This document shows, one piece after another, positions 7,197-16,167 of a stretch of DNA of 64,000 nucleotides. The DNA is taken from contig JAGWTZ010000003.1 in NCBI GenBank assembly GCA_028868695.1, positions 40,416-104,415 of the forward strand, read 5' to 3'. Position 1 is the stretch's first letter. Every line of letters begins with the position of its first letter. The stretch comes from Alphaproteobacteria bacterium. Lineage in GTDB: Bacteria > Pseudomonadota > Alphaproteobacteria > Rhizobiales > Aestuariivirgaceae. Below the pieces are notes generated by a model that did no database searches, was not told the DNA's origin, and saw nothing but the letters and a program-made list of their open reading frames with translations. Made by a program: the position numbers and the translations under genes.

Positions 7197-10100
7197 ATGA
7201 ATCTCAATTTCTCCGCCTTCTCCATCCGCAACCCCGTTCCGGCGGTTCTGGGCTTTTTGGTGCTGTTCATTGTGGGCGTGGTGTCTTTCCGCGCCATGCC
7301 GATCGAGCAGTTCCCCAACATCGACGTGCCGGTGATTGCCGTCACGGTGACGGAGGCTGGCGCCACGCCGGCCGAGCTTGAAACCCAGGTCACCAAGCTG
7401 GTGGAAGATTCCATCGCCGGCATCTCGGGCGTCAAGCACATCACCTCCACCATGTCGGATGGCCAGTCGGTCACCGCGGTGGAGTTCCGCCTTGAGGTGC
7501 CCACCGCCAAGGCGCTGCAGGACACCAAGGACGCTGTCGCCAAGATCCGCAGCACTTTGCCCGCCGGTGTTGATGAACCCATCGTGCAGAGCATCGACGT
7601 TGAAGGCCAGGCCATCCAGACTTTTGCCGTCAAGGCCCCGGGCATGACGCTGGAACAGCTGTCCTGGTATGTCGACGACACCGTGAAGCGCCAGTTGCAG
7701 GGCCTCGCCGGCGTTGGCCGCGTCGAGCGTTACGGCGGCGTGGACCGTGAAATCCGCGTCAACCTTGATCCGCTGAAGCTGCAATCCTTCGGCATCACCG
7801 CCGCGCAGGTCAATGCCCAGATCGCCGCCACCAACGCCGACACAGGCGCCGGCCGCGGCAATGTCGGCGGCATGGAGCAGGCGATCCGCACGCTGGGCAG
7901 CGCCCGCTCGATTGATGACCTGAAGTCCACCAAGATCATTCTCGCCAATGGCAGCTCGGTGAAGCTGGGCGATTTGGGCGACATCTTTGATAGCAACGCC
8001 GAGCAGCGCACCTTCGCGCGCTACAACGGCGAAAACGTCGTGTCCTTCTCGGTGTTCCGCGCCAAGGGCGCAAGCTCGACCGACACCGCCGCCCGTGTTG
8101 CCGCCAAGATCGATGAAATGACCAAGGCCTCCAACGGCGCGGCGTCGTTCAGCATGGTGGATGACACGGTCTATTTCATCTTCGGCAACTACAAGGCCGC
8201 CATGGAGGGCCTGATTGAAGGCGCCATCCTCGCCGTGGTCGTTGTGCTGCTGTTCCTGCGCAACATCCGTGCCACCTTGATCTCCGCGGTCTCGCTGCCG
8301 CTCTCGGCCTTCCCGGCCTTCTGGATCATGCATTGGATGGGCTTCTCGCTCAACCTTGTGTCCTTCCTCGCCATCACCCTGGCAACAGGCATCCTGGTCG
8401 ATGACGCCATTGTGGAAATCGAGAACATCGCCCGCCACATGCGCATGGGCAAAACGCCTTACCGCGCCGCCATGGAAGCGGCGGATGAAATCGGCCTCGC
8501 GGTCATCGCCATCAGCCTGTCGATCATCGCCATCTTCACGCCGGTCTCCTTCATGGGCGGCATCCCTGGGCAATATTTCAAGCAGTTCGGCCTCACGGTT
8601 GCCGTTGCGGTGGCCTTCTCGCTGCTGGTCGCCCGCCTCATCACGCCGATGATGGCGGCTTACCTCATGAAACCCATCCCGCATCATGATCACCAGCCCG
8701 GCTGGCTGATGCGCGGCTACATTTGGCTGCTGCACCTCCTCAACCATGAGGTGGACCCCGCCCACCTGCGCATGCTGGCCTTGATCTCCTGGCCCATGTC
8801 GCTGCCCTTCCTCGGCTGGCTCGCATCCTACAAGTTCTCGCTCGGTGGCTTCATCGGGGCCATGGGCCAAAGCTCGGGCTTCACCTATGCCGCCATGCTG
8901 GCCACGCTGATGATTGGCCTGCCGGCCATTCCGGTGGCCATCGGCAGCTCGTTCCAGTTTGTCGGCGCGTTGCTGCAGAAGCTGTTTCCAAGGCGCTACC
9001 GCTTCCATGAGGCGGGCAACAGCCACTATGCCAACCTGTTGAGCTACGGCACTGTTGGCCTCAGCATCGCCATCCTGATTTTCGCCACCCAGGGCTTCGC
9101 GCTCTTGCCGTCGGGCTTCATCCCGAAGGATGACTCATCGCGCTTCGTGCTGTCGGTGGAGCTGCCCCCCGGCGCCACGCTGCAGCAGACGCGCGACGCC
9201 ACAGACAAGATGGTGGCCATCATCCGCGAGCATCCTGAAGTCTCGCAGGTCTCGGTTCTGGGCGGCGCCTCGCCCACCGGAACGGTGGAACCGCGCCGCG
9301 CCTCCATCGCCGTGAACTTGCGCCACAGGGACGTGGAACTGCTGCACAACCTGTGGAACAACCGCATCACCCAGGCGCTGCACCTGCCGCAATTCGAATG
9401 GAATGGCCGCACGGTCACGCAAGCCCAGGTCGAAGGAGAGGTTCTGCCCAAGCTCAACGGCATCCCCGATGTGCAATGGGCCAAGATCAACCCGCGCGGC
9501 GCGCGCGAGGTTGAGTTCAACATGCTTTCCAACGATGGCCAGGCCCTGTCGGAAGCCGCTGCAAAGCTGGCTGCCACCCTGCGCCAGAACCCCAAGCTGC
9601 GCGCCCCTGAGGCGCAAGGCGCGCTGCAACGCCCGGAAATCCAGATCACCCCGAAAACCGAGCAGGCCGCCCAGCTTGGCATCACCGCTTCGCAGATTTC
9701 GCAAGCCGTGCGTGTCGCCACCATTGGTGATTTTGGCCCGCTTCTGGCCAAGTTCTCGATTGATGGCCGTCAGGTGCCCATCCGCGTCCAGGTGCCGGAG
9801 AAGGCCCGTGCCTCCTTCGCCCAGCTTTCCAACCTGCGCATTCCCGTGCAGGCCGGCCTCACCGCTGCCCCCACCACCGTGCCCTTGAGCTCGGTGGCCG
9901 AGGTGAAGCTCTCCGAAGGCCCGGCCTCCATCAAGCGTTATGACCGCATGCGCCAGGCCACCATCGGCGCCGACCTGCCGGAAGGCGTAGAACTGGGCGA
10001 TGGCACCAAGATCATTGAAGACACCGCCGCGTCCCTGAACTTCCCGCCTTCGGTGAAGGTGCAGGTGGGCGCGGATGCCGAAATCCAGGGCGAGATTTTC

Positions 10101-10799
10101 TCCTCCTTCGCCCAGGCCGCCATCTTCGGCGTGATCCTGATGATCGTCATCCTGGTCCTGCTGATGCACAATTTCTTCGTGCCCTTCGCCATCATCTTCT
10201 CGCTGCCCCTGTCTCTGGGCGGCGTGGTGCTGGCATTGCTCTTGCGCCATCAATCCTTCTCCATGCCGGTGGTCATCGGCATGCTGATGCTGATCGGCAT
10301 TGTCGCCAAGAACGCCATCATGCTGGTGGATTTCGCGGTGGAGCGAAAAAAGCACGGCATGGAACGTGTGGAAGCGGTGATCGACGCCGGCCTCAAGCGC
10401 GCCCGCCCCATTGTGATGACAACCATCGCCATGGGTGCCGGCATGCTGCCCACGGCGCTGGGCATCGGCGAGGGCGGCTCCTTCCGCGCCCCCATGGCCA
10501 CTGCGGTGATCGGCGGGTTGATCCTCTCAACCTTCCTCAGCCTCACCTTCGTGCCGTCCTATTATATCGTGATGGACGACATCAACCGCCTGTTCTCCTG
10601 GATCTTCGCGCGCTTTGTCGGCAGCACCGATGAGCCCAAGATCATGGATCCGGATGTGGCGGCGGTGGATGCCAAGGTCACCCATGTCGGTGATGAGGTG
10701 GATGAACTGGCCGCCAAGGTGGAAGCGCTCGAACAGCGCATCGAAAGCACCGCCAAGCCCGGCGCCAAGCTGGCCAATTTCAAGGCCGCCGCGGAGTAG
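7197..10799 (+). CDS. RND family multidrug efflux permease with enlarged central region
   Basis: A 1200-residue inner-membrane proton antiporter of the AcrB/HAE-1 type, about 150 residues longer than AcrB. The TM4 aspartate pair is present in ATGILVDDAIVEIEN, and the TM10 lysine in GIVAKNAIMLVDF, so the proton relay looks intact. The extra length is mainly between TM6 (LMKP near 491) and LPSGFIPKDD near 638, where AcrB needs about 70 residues; it includes two additional hydrophobic segments. The C-terminal 60 residues are charged and heptad-like, suggesting a cytoplasmic coiled coil. Substrate cannot be predicted. It is the last gene of the padR operon and is followed by a hairpin terminator. 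Confidence 0.93.
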   Translation: MNLNFSAFSIRNPVPAVLGFLVLFIVGVVSFRAMPIEQFPNIDVPVIAVTVTEAGATPAELETQVTKLVEDSIAGISGVKHITSTMSDGQSVTAVEFRLEVPTAKALQDTKDAVAKIRSTLPAGVDEPIVQSIDVEGQAIQTFAVKAPGMTLEQLSWYVDDTVKRQLQGLAGVGRVERYGGVDREIRVNLDPLKLQSFGITAAQVNAQIAATNADTGAGRGNVGGMEQAIRTLGSARSIDDLKSTKIILANGSSVKLGDLGDIFDSNAEQRTFARYNGENVVSFSVFRAKGASSTDTAARVAAKIDEMTKASNGAASFSMVDDTVYFIFGNYKAAMEGLIEGAILAVVVVLLFLRNIRATLISAVSLPLSAFPAFWIMHWMGFSLNLVSFLAITLATGILVDDAIVEIENIARHMRMGKTPYRAAMEAADEIGLAVIAISLSIIAIFTPVSFMGGIPGQYFKQFGLTVAVAVAFSLLVARLITPMMAAYLMKPIPHHDHQPGWLMRGYIWLLHLLNHEVDPAHLRMLALISWPMSLPFLGWLASYKFSLGGFIGAMGQSSGFTYAAMLATLMIGLPAIPVAIGSSFQFVGALLQKLFPRRYRFHEAGNSHYANLLSYGTVGLSIAILIFATQGFALLPSGFIPKDDSSRFVLSVELPPGATLQQTRDATDKMVAIIREHPEVSQVSVLGGASPTGTVEPRRASIAVNLRHRDVELLHNLWNNRITQALHLPQFEWNGRTVTQAQVEGEVLPKLNGIPDVQWAKINPRGAREVEFNMLSNDGQALSEAAAKLAATLRQNPKLRAPEAQGALQRPEIQITPKTEQAAQLGITASQISQAVRVATIGDFGPLLAKFSIDGRQVPIRVQVPEKARASFAQLSNLRIPVQAGLTAAPTTVPLSSVAEVKLSEGPASIKRYDRMRQATIGADLPEGVELGDGTKIIEDTAASLNFPPSVKVQVGADAEIQGEIFSSFAQAAIFGVILMIVILVLLMHNFFVPFAIIFSLPLSLGGVVLALLLRHQSFSMPVVIGMLMLIGIVAKNAIMLVDFAVERKKHGMERVEAVIDAGLKRARPIVMTTIAMGAGMLPTALGIGEGGSFRAPMATAVIGGLILSTFLSLTFVPSYYIVMDDINRLFSWIFARFVGSTDEPKIMDPDVAAVDAKVTHVGDEVDELAAKVEALEQRIESTAKPGAKLANFKAAAE

Positions 10800-10826
10800 G
10801 GGCGCTTAAAATTCGAAACCAGTGAC

Positions 10827-10853
10827 ATGCCCGCGCAAGCGGGCATTTCTTTT
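10827..10853 (+). terminator. Rho-independent terminator of the RND operon
   Basis: ATGCCCGC and GCGGGCAT pair around a GCAA loop (10827-10846), followed by TTCTTTT. It lies 28 bases after the pump stop codon. Confidence 0.85.
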
Positions 10854-10883
10854 GGGCCGCGCTGCCAGGATCAGGGGCCATGA

Positions 10884-10910
10884 AACAGAAATGCCCGCTT
10901 GCGCGGGCAT
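10884..10910 (-). terminator. Terminator of the first L,D-transpeptidase gene
   Basis: On the minus strand the same 8-bp stem and GCAA loop (10891-10910) is followed by TTCTGTTT. It is an inverted copy of the terminator at 10827, so two convergent genes end in the same hairpin. Confidence 0.7.
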
Positions 10911-10943
10911 CACCGGATATTGGTTCTGGCCTTGGCTCAGGCT

Positions 10944-11615
10944 TCAGCCTTCCTGGCCGCCAAACAGGAAGAGGCCCTTTTTCTTCTTCTTGCCCTTCAC
11001 GGCCGGCTTGGAGTTGTCGGCCACCTTCTTCGCCGCAGCCTGCTGCGCGGCGGGCTTCTTGTCCCACCAGAACAGGCCATGCGGCTGCTGTGTCTGGGAA
11101 AGGGCCAGCGCGTGGTCCTTGGGCTTCATGTGGAAGGTGGCTTCCGTCGTCAGCTTTTCGGAATTGTCGAAGAATCCGCCCTTGATCACCACTGAATTGT
11201 TCTTGAACCCGGCCTTGGTGATCAGGTCCCACAGAATGGCGGCATTTTCAGGCGAAAGCCGCACGCAGCCATGCGAGGCCCGCGTGCCCAGCGCCTTCAC
11301 ATGGAAAGAGCCATGGATGGCATGGCCAATGCCGGTGAAGAACATCGAATGCGGCATGGGCGCATTGTCCCATTCCTGGCTGAAATGTTCAGCTTCCATC
11401 CGGAAAATGTGGAAGGTGCCCGAAGGCGTGTCAAAGCCCTGGCCGCCGGTCGAAACCAGCCAGTCATATTTCTGCACGCCGTCGACAGACACATGCATGT
11501 GCTGCGAAACCTTGTCGACGAGAATGTCCACTTGCATGGCAAGGGCGTGGCTGGCCGAAAGCGCCATGAAAGCCGCTGCTGCCGCGCCTTGCGCCAAAAT
11601 CATTTTCAATTTCAC
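10944..11615 (-). CDS. L,D-transpeptidase family protein (YkuD domain), secreted
   Basis: About 223 residues. The GTG at 11615 is chosen because GGAG lies seven bases upstream and a signal peptide (VKLKMILAQGAAAAAFMAL, cleaved after HALA) follows at once; the ATG at 11603 has poorer spacing. The catalytic YkuD motif is present: HGSFH near the middle, then RASHGCVRLSPENA with the nucleophile Cys. Such enzymes make 3-3 cross-links in peptidoglycan or attach proteins to it. The C-terminal 60 residues are Lys/Ala-rich and lack a known peptidoglycan-binding repeat. It converges with the RND operon and diverges from the FAD oxidoreductase gene. Confidence 0.88.
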   Translation of the reverse strand: MKLKMILAQGAAAAAFMALSASHALAMQVDILVDKVSQHMHVSVDGVQKYDWLVSTGGQGFDTPSGTFHIFRMEAEHFSQEWDNAPMPHSMFFTGIGHAIHGSFHVKALGTRASHGCVRLSPENAAILWDLITKAGFKNNSVVIKGGFFDNSEKLTTEATFHMKPKDHALALSQTQQPHGLFWWDKKPAAQQAAAKKVADNSKPAVKGKKKKKGLFLFGGQEG

Positions 11616-11715
11616 AGGGAATCTCCGCACATGTCTGCCCGCCCGTTTTCTCCTTAGTCCCTGCGCCTGTTTGTGGCAAGCTGCCATCCGGAAAACCAGC
11701 TATCGGACCCGCGCA

Positions 11716-13020
11716 ATGGATATTTTTCACAAGGATTTCAAGCTCAAGCCCTTCTGGTGGGAGGATTACACGCCCCAGCCCATGCCCGAGTTGGCCTTGC
11801 CCAGGGATGTGCCGGTGGCCGTTGTCGGGGCAGGCTATGCCGGCCTTTCAGCCGCGCTGGAGCTGGCCCGCGCCGGAACCGAGGTTCTGGTGCTCGATGC
11901 CGCAGAGCCGGGCTTTGGCGCTTCCACCCGTTCGGGCGGCATGGTCTCGGGCGGTGTCAATGTCGGCAAGCGCTATTTCACCAGGGCGATGAGCGATGCC
12001 GAAGCCGCGCCTTTCCTCAATGATGCCGCCGATGCCTTCGGCCATGTCGAAAGCCTGATTGCGCGCGAGAAGATTGACTGCGGCTGGCACAAGAAGGGCT
12101 ATTTCCTCGGCGCCTGGTCCAAAAGCCATTATGACGCCATGGCCAAGAAGGTGGCCCTGCTCAATGATCAGGCGCAGTCCGGCTCCTATCTGGTGCCGCA
12201 GGCGGCCCAGCGCGCCGAAATCGGCTCGGATTACTACCGCGGCGGCATGGTGGTGGAGCGTGCAGCCCACTTGCAGCCCGCCCTCTATTTCAAGGGCCTG
12301 CTGGATTTGGCGCTGAAGGCCGGCGTCAAGATCGCCTCGAAGACGGAGCTCACCTCCCTCAGCCAGAATGCCGATCAAAGCTGGGCCGTCAAAACCTCGC
12401 GCGGTGAGCTGCGCACCCGTGATGTGATCATCGCCACCAATGGATACACCGGCAATGCCACGCCGGGCTTCAAGCGCCGGCTTGTGCCCATCGGCTCCTA
12501 CATCATCGCCACGGAGGAACTGCCGCCTGATCTCGCGGCGTCATTGTCGCCAAAGAACCGCTCCTTCGCCGACACGCGCCGCGTGCTCACCTATTACCGC
12601 CTCTCGCCCGATGGCCGCCGCATGATCTTTGGCGGCCGCGCCAAGTTCGGCTTCACTGACCCGAAGGAAACCGCCCCGCTGCTCTACCAGTTCATGCTCG
12701 ACCGCTACCCCCAGCTCAAGGGCGTGAAGATCACCCATTCATGGACAGGCAATGTCGCCTTCGCGCTCGATGAGATGCCCCACATGGGCAAGCTTGACGG
12801 CCTGCATTACGCGCTGGCCTGCAACGGCTCCGGCGTGGCGATGATGAGCTATCTGGGCCACCAGACGGCGCGCAAGATCCTCGGCCGCAGCAATTCCATT
12901 TGCGCCTTTGACAGGCCGGAGTTCCCCACCAATCCGCTTTATTCCGGCAGCACCTGGTTCCTGCCGCTGCTTGGCGCCTATTTCCGCAGCCGCGATTGGC
13001 TGGACCGGCGCTTGGGCTGA
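11716..13020 (+). CDS. FAD-dependent amine/amino-acid oxidoreductase (DAO family)
   Basis: A 434-residue flavoprotein. The dinucleotide-binding motif VAVVGAGYAGLSAALELARAG is near residues 33-53, with an acidic residue closing the second strand (VLVLDAAEPGFGASTRSGG). The N-terminal WWEDYTPQP and the overall layout resemble PuuB (gamma-glutamylputrescine oxidase) and related glycine/D-amino-acid oxidoreductases. The C-terminal SWTGNVAFALDEMPHMG and ACNGSGVAMMSYLG complete the FAD site. It would oxidise an amine or N-substituted amino acid; the real substrate is unknown. No SD is obvious at the ATG. Its last 43 bases overlap the convergent CFA synthase gene. Confidence 0.86.
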   Translation: MDIFHKDFKLKPFWWEDYTPQPMPELALPRDVPVAVVGAGYAGLSAALELARAGTEVLVLDAAEPGFGASTRSGGMVSGGVNVGKRYFTRAMSDAEAAPFLNDAADAFGHVESLIAREKIDCGWHKKGYFLGAWSKSHYDAMAKKVALLNDQAQSGSYLVPQAAQRAEIGSDYYRGGMVVERAAHLQPALYFKGLLDLALKAGVKIASKTELTSLSQNADQSWAVKTSRGELRTRDVIIATNGYTGNATPGFKRRLVPIGSYIIATEELPPDLAASLSPKNRSFADTRRVLTYYRLSPDGRRMIFGGRAKFGFTDPKETAPLLYQFMLDRYPQLKGVKITHSWTGNVAFALDEMPHMGKLDGLHYALACNGSGVAMMSYLGHQTARKILGRSNSICAFDRPEFPTNPLYSGSTWFLPLLGAYFRSRDWLDRRLG

Positions 13021-14324
13021 GCCTTGCGGGCCGCCCTTGCCGGAGCGGCTCCTGCCGCCGGTGCCGCGCCATAATGCTTTGATCCTGCTTCCAGCGCCTT
13101 CAGCCGCGCCTCTTCGGTGATCATGTAGTCACGCGTGAACGGCAGGTGCATCTGGTCATGCGCAAACTGGATCTGGAAATTGTTCATGCCGATCAGCCGG
13201 AACGAAAGCTCCGAACCCGCCAGATAGAACTCCCACATCCGGCAGAAGCGCTCGTCATAAAGCGCCTTGGCCTTGTCCCAGTTGGCCATGAAGCGGTCCA
13301 GCCAGTGGCGGATGGTCTTGGCATAATGCAGGCGCAGGATTTCGATGTCGGTCACATAAAGCCCATGCCGCTCCAGATGCGGCATCACTTCTGAAAGGGC
13401 TGGGATATAGCCGCCCGGGAAGATGTAGCGCTTGATCCACGCACTGGTCGCACCCGGCCCGTCCGAGCGGTTGATCGAATGCAGCAGCGCCGTGCCGTCG
13501 GGCTTCAGCAGCGCCGAACACTTCTTGAAGAATTCTGCGTAATGCCCAACGCCGACATGCTCGAACATGCCGACAGAAACAATGCGGTCGAACTTTTCGT
13601 CAAGCTTGCGGTAGTCCTGCAGCAGGAAGCGCACCTGGCCCTCAAGCCCGCGTTCCTTGGCGCGTGCGTTGGCCACGGCATGCTGCTCTTCCGAAAGGGT
13701 CACCCCCGTCACGTCCGCGCCACAGATCTCGGCGAGGTAAAGCCCCATGCCGCCCCAGCCGCAGCCGATGTCCAGAACCTTCATGCCCGGCTTGATGTTC
13801 AGCTTGGCGGCGATGTGCCGTTTCTTGGCCAGCTGCGCCTCTTCGAGGCTGGCGCCGTCATGCTCGAAATAGGCGCAGGAATATTGCCGGTCCTTGTCGA
13901 GGAACAGGTCATACAGCGCGCCCGAAAGGTCATAATGGCTGTGCACGTTCTTGCGCGCGCGCTTTTGCGTGTTGTGCTGGTCAAAATGCCGGATGCCGAT
14001 GCGCGCCCGGTAGATAAGCCGGTGCATCAGCGTCGTGCTGTTCATGTTGCTGGACGTGTTGCCCGAGGCGTTGGTGTTCTTCAGCGCCAGTTCAAGGAAA
14101 TCATAAAGGCTTCCCTCCAGCACGCCGAAATCGCCCGACATATAGGCCTCGCCCAGATAGAGGTCAGGGTCGAGGGCGATCTTGCGCGCCGTGGCCGCCG
14201 TGGCGAATTTGATGTGCACCTTGCGGCCAGTGCCATCGCCAAAATGGCTTACCCGGCCTTTCCAGTCGGTAACGGTGAGGTCGCCGGTCTTGACCAGCTT
14301 CTTGAGAACGGATTGGAATAGCAT
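12978..14324 (-). CDS. cfa: Cyclopropane-fatty-acyl-phospholipid synthase family methyltransferase
   Basis: A 448-residue SAM-dependent enzyme. The SAM-binding motif KVLDIGCGWGGMGLYLAE is at about residues 182-199, and the region HYDLSGALYDLFLDKDRQYSCAY with GVTLSEEQ is typical of the CFA synthase family, which methylenates unsaturated acyl chains of membrane phospholipids. The C-terminal 30 residues are an Ala/Arg/Lys-rich tail, and its coding sequence extends into the 3' end of the convergent oxidoreductase gene. Closely related mycolic-acid-type or UfaA-like methyltransferases are possible alternatives, so the symbol is used in the broad sense. Confidence 0.88.
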   Translation of the reverse strand: MLFQSVLKKLVKTGDLTVTDWKGRVSHFGDGTGRKVHIKFATAATARKIALDPDLYLGEAYMSGDFGVLEGSLYDFLELALKNTNASGNTSSNMNSTTLMHRLIYRARIGIRHFDQHNTQKRARKNVHSHYDLSGALYDLFLDKDRQYSCAYFEHDGASLEEAQLAKKRHIAAKLNIKPGMKVLDIGCGWGGMGLYLAEICGADVTGVTLSEEQHAVANARAKERGLEGQVRFLLQDYRKLDEKFDRIVSVGMFEHVGVGHYAEFFKKCSALLKPDGTALLHSINRSDGPGATSAWIKRYIFPGGYIPALSEVMPHLERHGLYVTDIEILRLHYAKTIRHWLDRFMANWDKAKALYDERFCRMWEFYLAGSELSFRLIGMNNFQIQFAHDQMHLPFTRDYMITEEARLKALEAGSKHYGAAPAAGAAPARAARKAQPKRRSSQSRLRK

Positions 14325-14387
14325 CGCGCCAATCTAGTGGGAGTTTTCCCGCGAAACAACCGCTACCGCAGTCAACCCTGCGTGGTC

Positions 14388-14753
14388 TCAGGCGCAATGC
14401 CCGCTGGCCTTCCAGCTGCCACCTTCAAATGCAGGAGCAGCCTGCAACACCGCCTTCTGGCTGTCCTTGCAGGCAAAATGGTGCAGGGTGGAAGAAGCCA
14501 GCGCCGCCGCGTCCTTGCCCTGGCCAGCGCCCATGCCGGCAATGGCAAGGCTGAACATGCCGCCGCCTTGCGGGTTGAAGGCCACCTGATAGGTGTGGCC
14601 GTTGTAGAACACGGGCTCGGTCTTGGCTGCCACGGCTGGCGTGGTGGCTGGGGCTGCCGTTGCGGCCTCATGGGTCAGGCGCACGCCGGCCGGGTCCTGC
14701 GAACAGGCGGCGAGCAGCAGGGCGGCGGGCAGGGCCAGGTGATTCAGTTTCAT
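14388..14753 (-). CDS. Small putative lipoprotein
   Basis: 121 residues with a clear lipoprotein signal: MKLNHLALPAALLLAACSQD, the lipobox being LLAAC with the acylated Cys at position 17. After an Ala/Thr/Pro-rich linker there is a small domain with EPVFYNGHTYQVAFNPQGGG and two further cysteines (HFACKDS and SGHC at the C-terminus) that could form a disulfide in the periplasm. I do not recognise the family. It diverges from the aminotransferase gene with 62 bases between start codons. Confidence 0.75.
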   Translation of the reverse strand: MKLNHLALPAALLLAACSQDPAGVRLTHEAATAAPATTPAVAAKTEPVFYNGHTYQVAFNPQGGGMFSLAIAGMGAGQGKDAAALASSTLHHFACKDSQKAVLQAAPAFEGGSWKASGHCA

Positions 14754-14778
14754 GCGCCGGGGTTTAGACGGCGCACCC

Positions 14779-14806
14779 TTGGCGGCGCAAGTGAAAGTGC
14801 TATACG
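14779..14806 (+). promoter_or_regulatory. Candidate promoter of the aminotransferase gene, giving a near-leaderless mRNA
   Basis: TTGGCG at 14779-14784 and TATACG at 14801-14806 are 16 bases apart. The expected start site, about 14813, is only a few bases before the ATG at 14816, and no ribosome binding site is visible upstream of that ATG. Confidence 0.4.
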
Positions 14807-14815
14807 CATCGCATC

Positions 14816-16024
14816 ATGACCTTCGACACATCCAAGCTTCTTTCCCCCCGCGCCAACGCCGCCGATGAAGGCGCCATCATCCGCATGTCGCAAAAAACCC
14901 GCGACCTGCGCGCCAAGGGCCATGATGTGGTGGCCCTGACGATCGGTGAGCCGGATTTCGACACGCCCGAAAACATCCGCACCGCGGCCAAGGAGGCGAT
15001 GGACAAGGGCTTCACCCACTATGCCCCCACCGCCGGCATGGCCGATTTGCGCGAGGCGGTGGCCGAAAAGCTGCGCGTGGAAAACAAGCTGAATTATGAA
15101 GCCGCCAACATCGTGCTCGCCAATGGCGCCAAGCAGGCGGTGAACAATGCCGTCCTCTCGCTCATCGGCCCCGGCGATGAGGCGATCATGATGGCGCCCT
15201 ACTGGGTGTCCTATGAGGGCTCGGTCAAATTCGCCGGCGGCAAGGCAGTGATTGTCGAGAGCACAGTGGCCGAAAACTACAAGCCGCCCATCGCCCGCAT
15301 CGCCGCAGCGATCACGCCCGCCACCAAGCTCATCTTCCTCAACTCACCGTCAAACCCCACTGGTGCGGTGTGGAGCAGGGCAGAGCTGGAGGCGCTGGCC
15401 GCCGAAGTGCGCAAGCACCCCAATCTCATGGTGCTGTCCGATGAGATCTATGAATACATCCTGTTCGAGGGCGAGATGGTGTCCTTCGGTTCATTGCCCG
15501 GCATGCTGGACCGCACCATCACGCTGAACGGCTTCTCCAAGGGCTTCGCCATGACGGGCTGGCGCCTTGGCTATGCGGCAGCGCCGCTGCCGGTTGCGGT
15601 CGCCATGGCCCGCATGCAAAGCATCATCTCGGCCGGCGCCAACCAGTTCGTGCAGAAGGCCGCGGTGGCCGCGCTCAAGGGCCCGCGCGATGAAGTGGAG
15701 CGGATGCGCAAGATCTACCAGCAGCGCCGCGACATGGTGCTCAGCGGCCTGCGCGCCATTCCCGGCGTGAAGATCGGCCCCATCCCCGGCACATTCTATG
15801 CCTTCCCTGATGTGTCCGCCTTCCTCGGCAAGCGCGTCGGCAACCATGTGATCGACACCTCGGACCAGCTCTGTGATTGGCTCCTGGAGCAGCACGGCGT
15901 CACCACTGTTCCGGGCTCTGCCTTCGGCGCGCCCAGTTCCATCCGCCTGTCCTTTGCCGCCAGCGAGGCGGACATTGAAAAAGCGCTGGCGAGGCTGAAG
16001 AAGGGCCTGGGCGAACTCGCCTGA
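14816..16024 (+). CDS. Class I pyridoxal-phosphate aminotransferase (aspartate aminotransferase type)
   Basis: A 402-residue enzyme of the AspAT I-gamma group. Landmarks: LTIGEPDFDTPENI (substrate loop), TPATKLIFLNSPSNPTGAVW with the Asn/Pro pair, SDEIYEYILFEG (Asp and Tyr contacting PLP), and NGFSKGFAMTGWRLGY with the Schiff-base Lys near residue 242. A C-terminal Arg in SSIRLSFAASE binds the substrate carboxylate. Such enzymes transaminate aspartate/glutamate and, in many alphaproteobacteria, also prephenate or aromatic amino acids. It is a single gene with its own promoter and no visible SD. The annotation aatA/aspC would both be reasonable, so no symbol is given. Confidence 0.93.
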   Translation: MTFDTSKLLSPRANAADEGAIIRMSQKTRDLRAKGHDVVALTIGEPDFDTPENIRTAAKEAMDKGFTHYAPTAGMADLREAVAEKLRVENKLNYEAANIVLANGAKQAVNNAVLSLIGPGDEAIMMAPYWVSYEGSVKFAGGKAVIVESTVAENYKPPIARIAAAITPATKLIFLNSPSNPTGAVWSRAELEALAAEVRKHPNLMVLSDEIYEYILFEGEMVSFGSLPGMLDRTITLNGFSKGFAMTGWRLGYAAAPLPVAVAMARMQSIISAGANQFVQKAAVAALKGPRDEVERMRKIYQQRRDMVLSGLRAIPGVKIGPIPGTFYAFPDVSAFLGKRVGNHVIDTSDQLCDWLLEQHGVTTVPGSAFGAPSSIRLSFAASEADIEKALARLKKGLGELA

Positions 16025-16167
16025 GGCGAATGCGGCGCGCCCCGCCGCGCCAAATCTGAATTCATTTGTTGTCGCCTGTTCCCGCGGGAACAGCGCAGCC
16101 GCCTGCGCTGCTTCATTCTCCAACACAGCCCGGGCAATCACGCACCGGACCAAGATTGGAGAACATC

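Noticed and set aside
5427..9026. A 1199-codon open frame on the minus strand opposite padR and the efflux genes
   Set aside because: It is the high-GC shadow of the padR, adaptor and pump genes; its His/Gly/Arg/Asp-rich low-complexity translation matches no family, whereas the plus strand carries full motifs.
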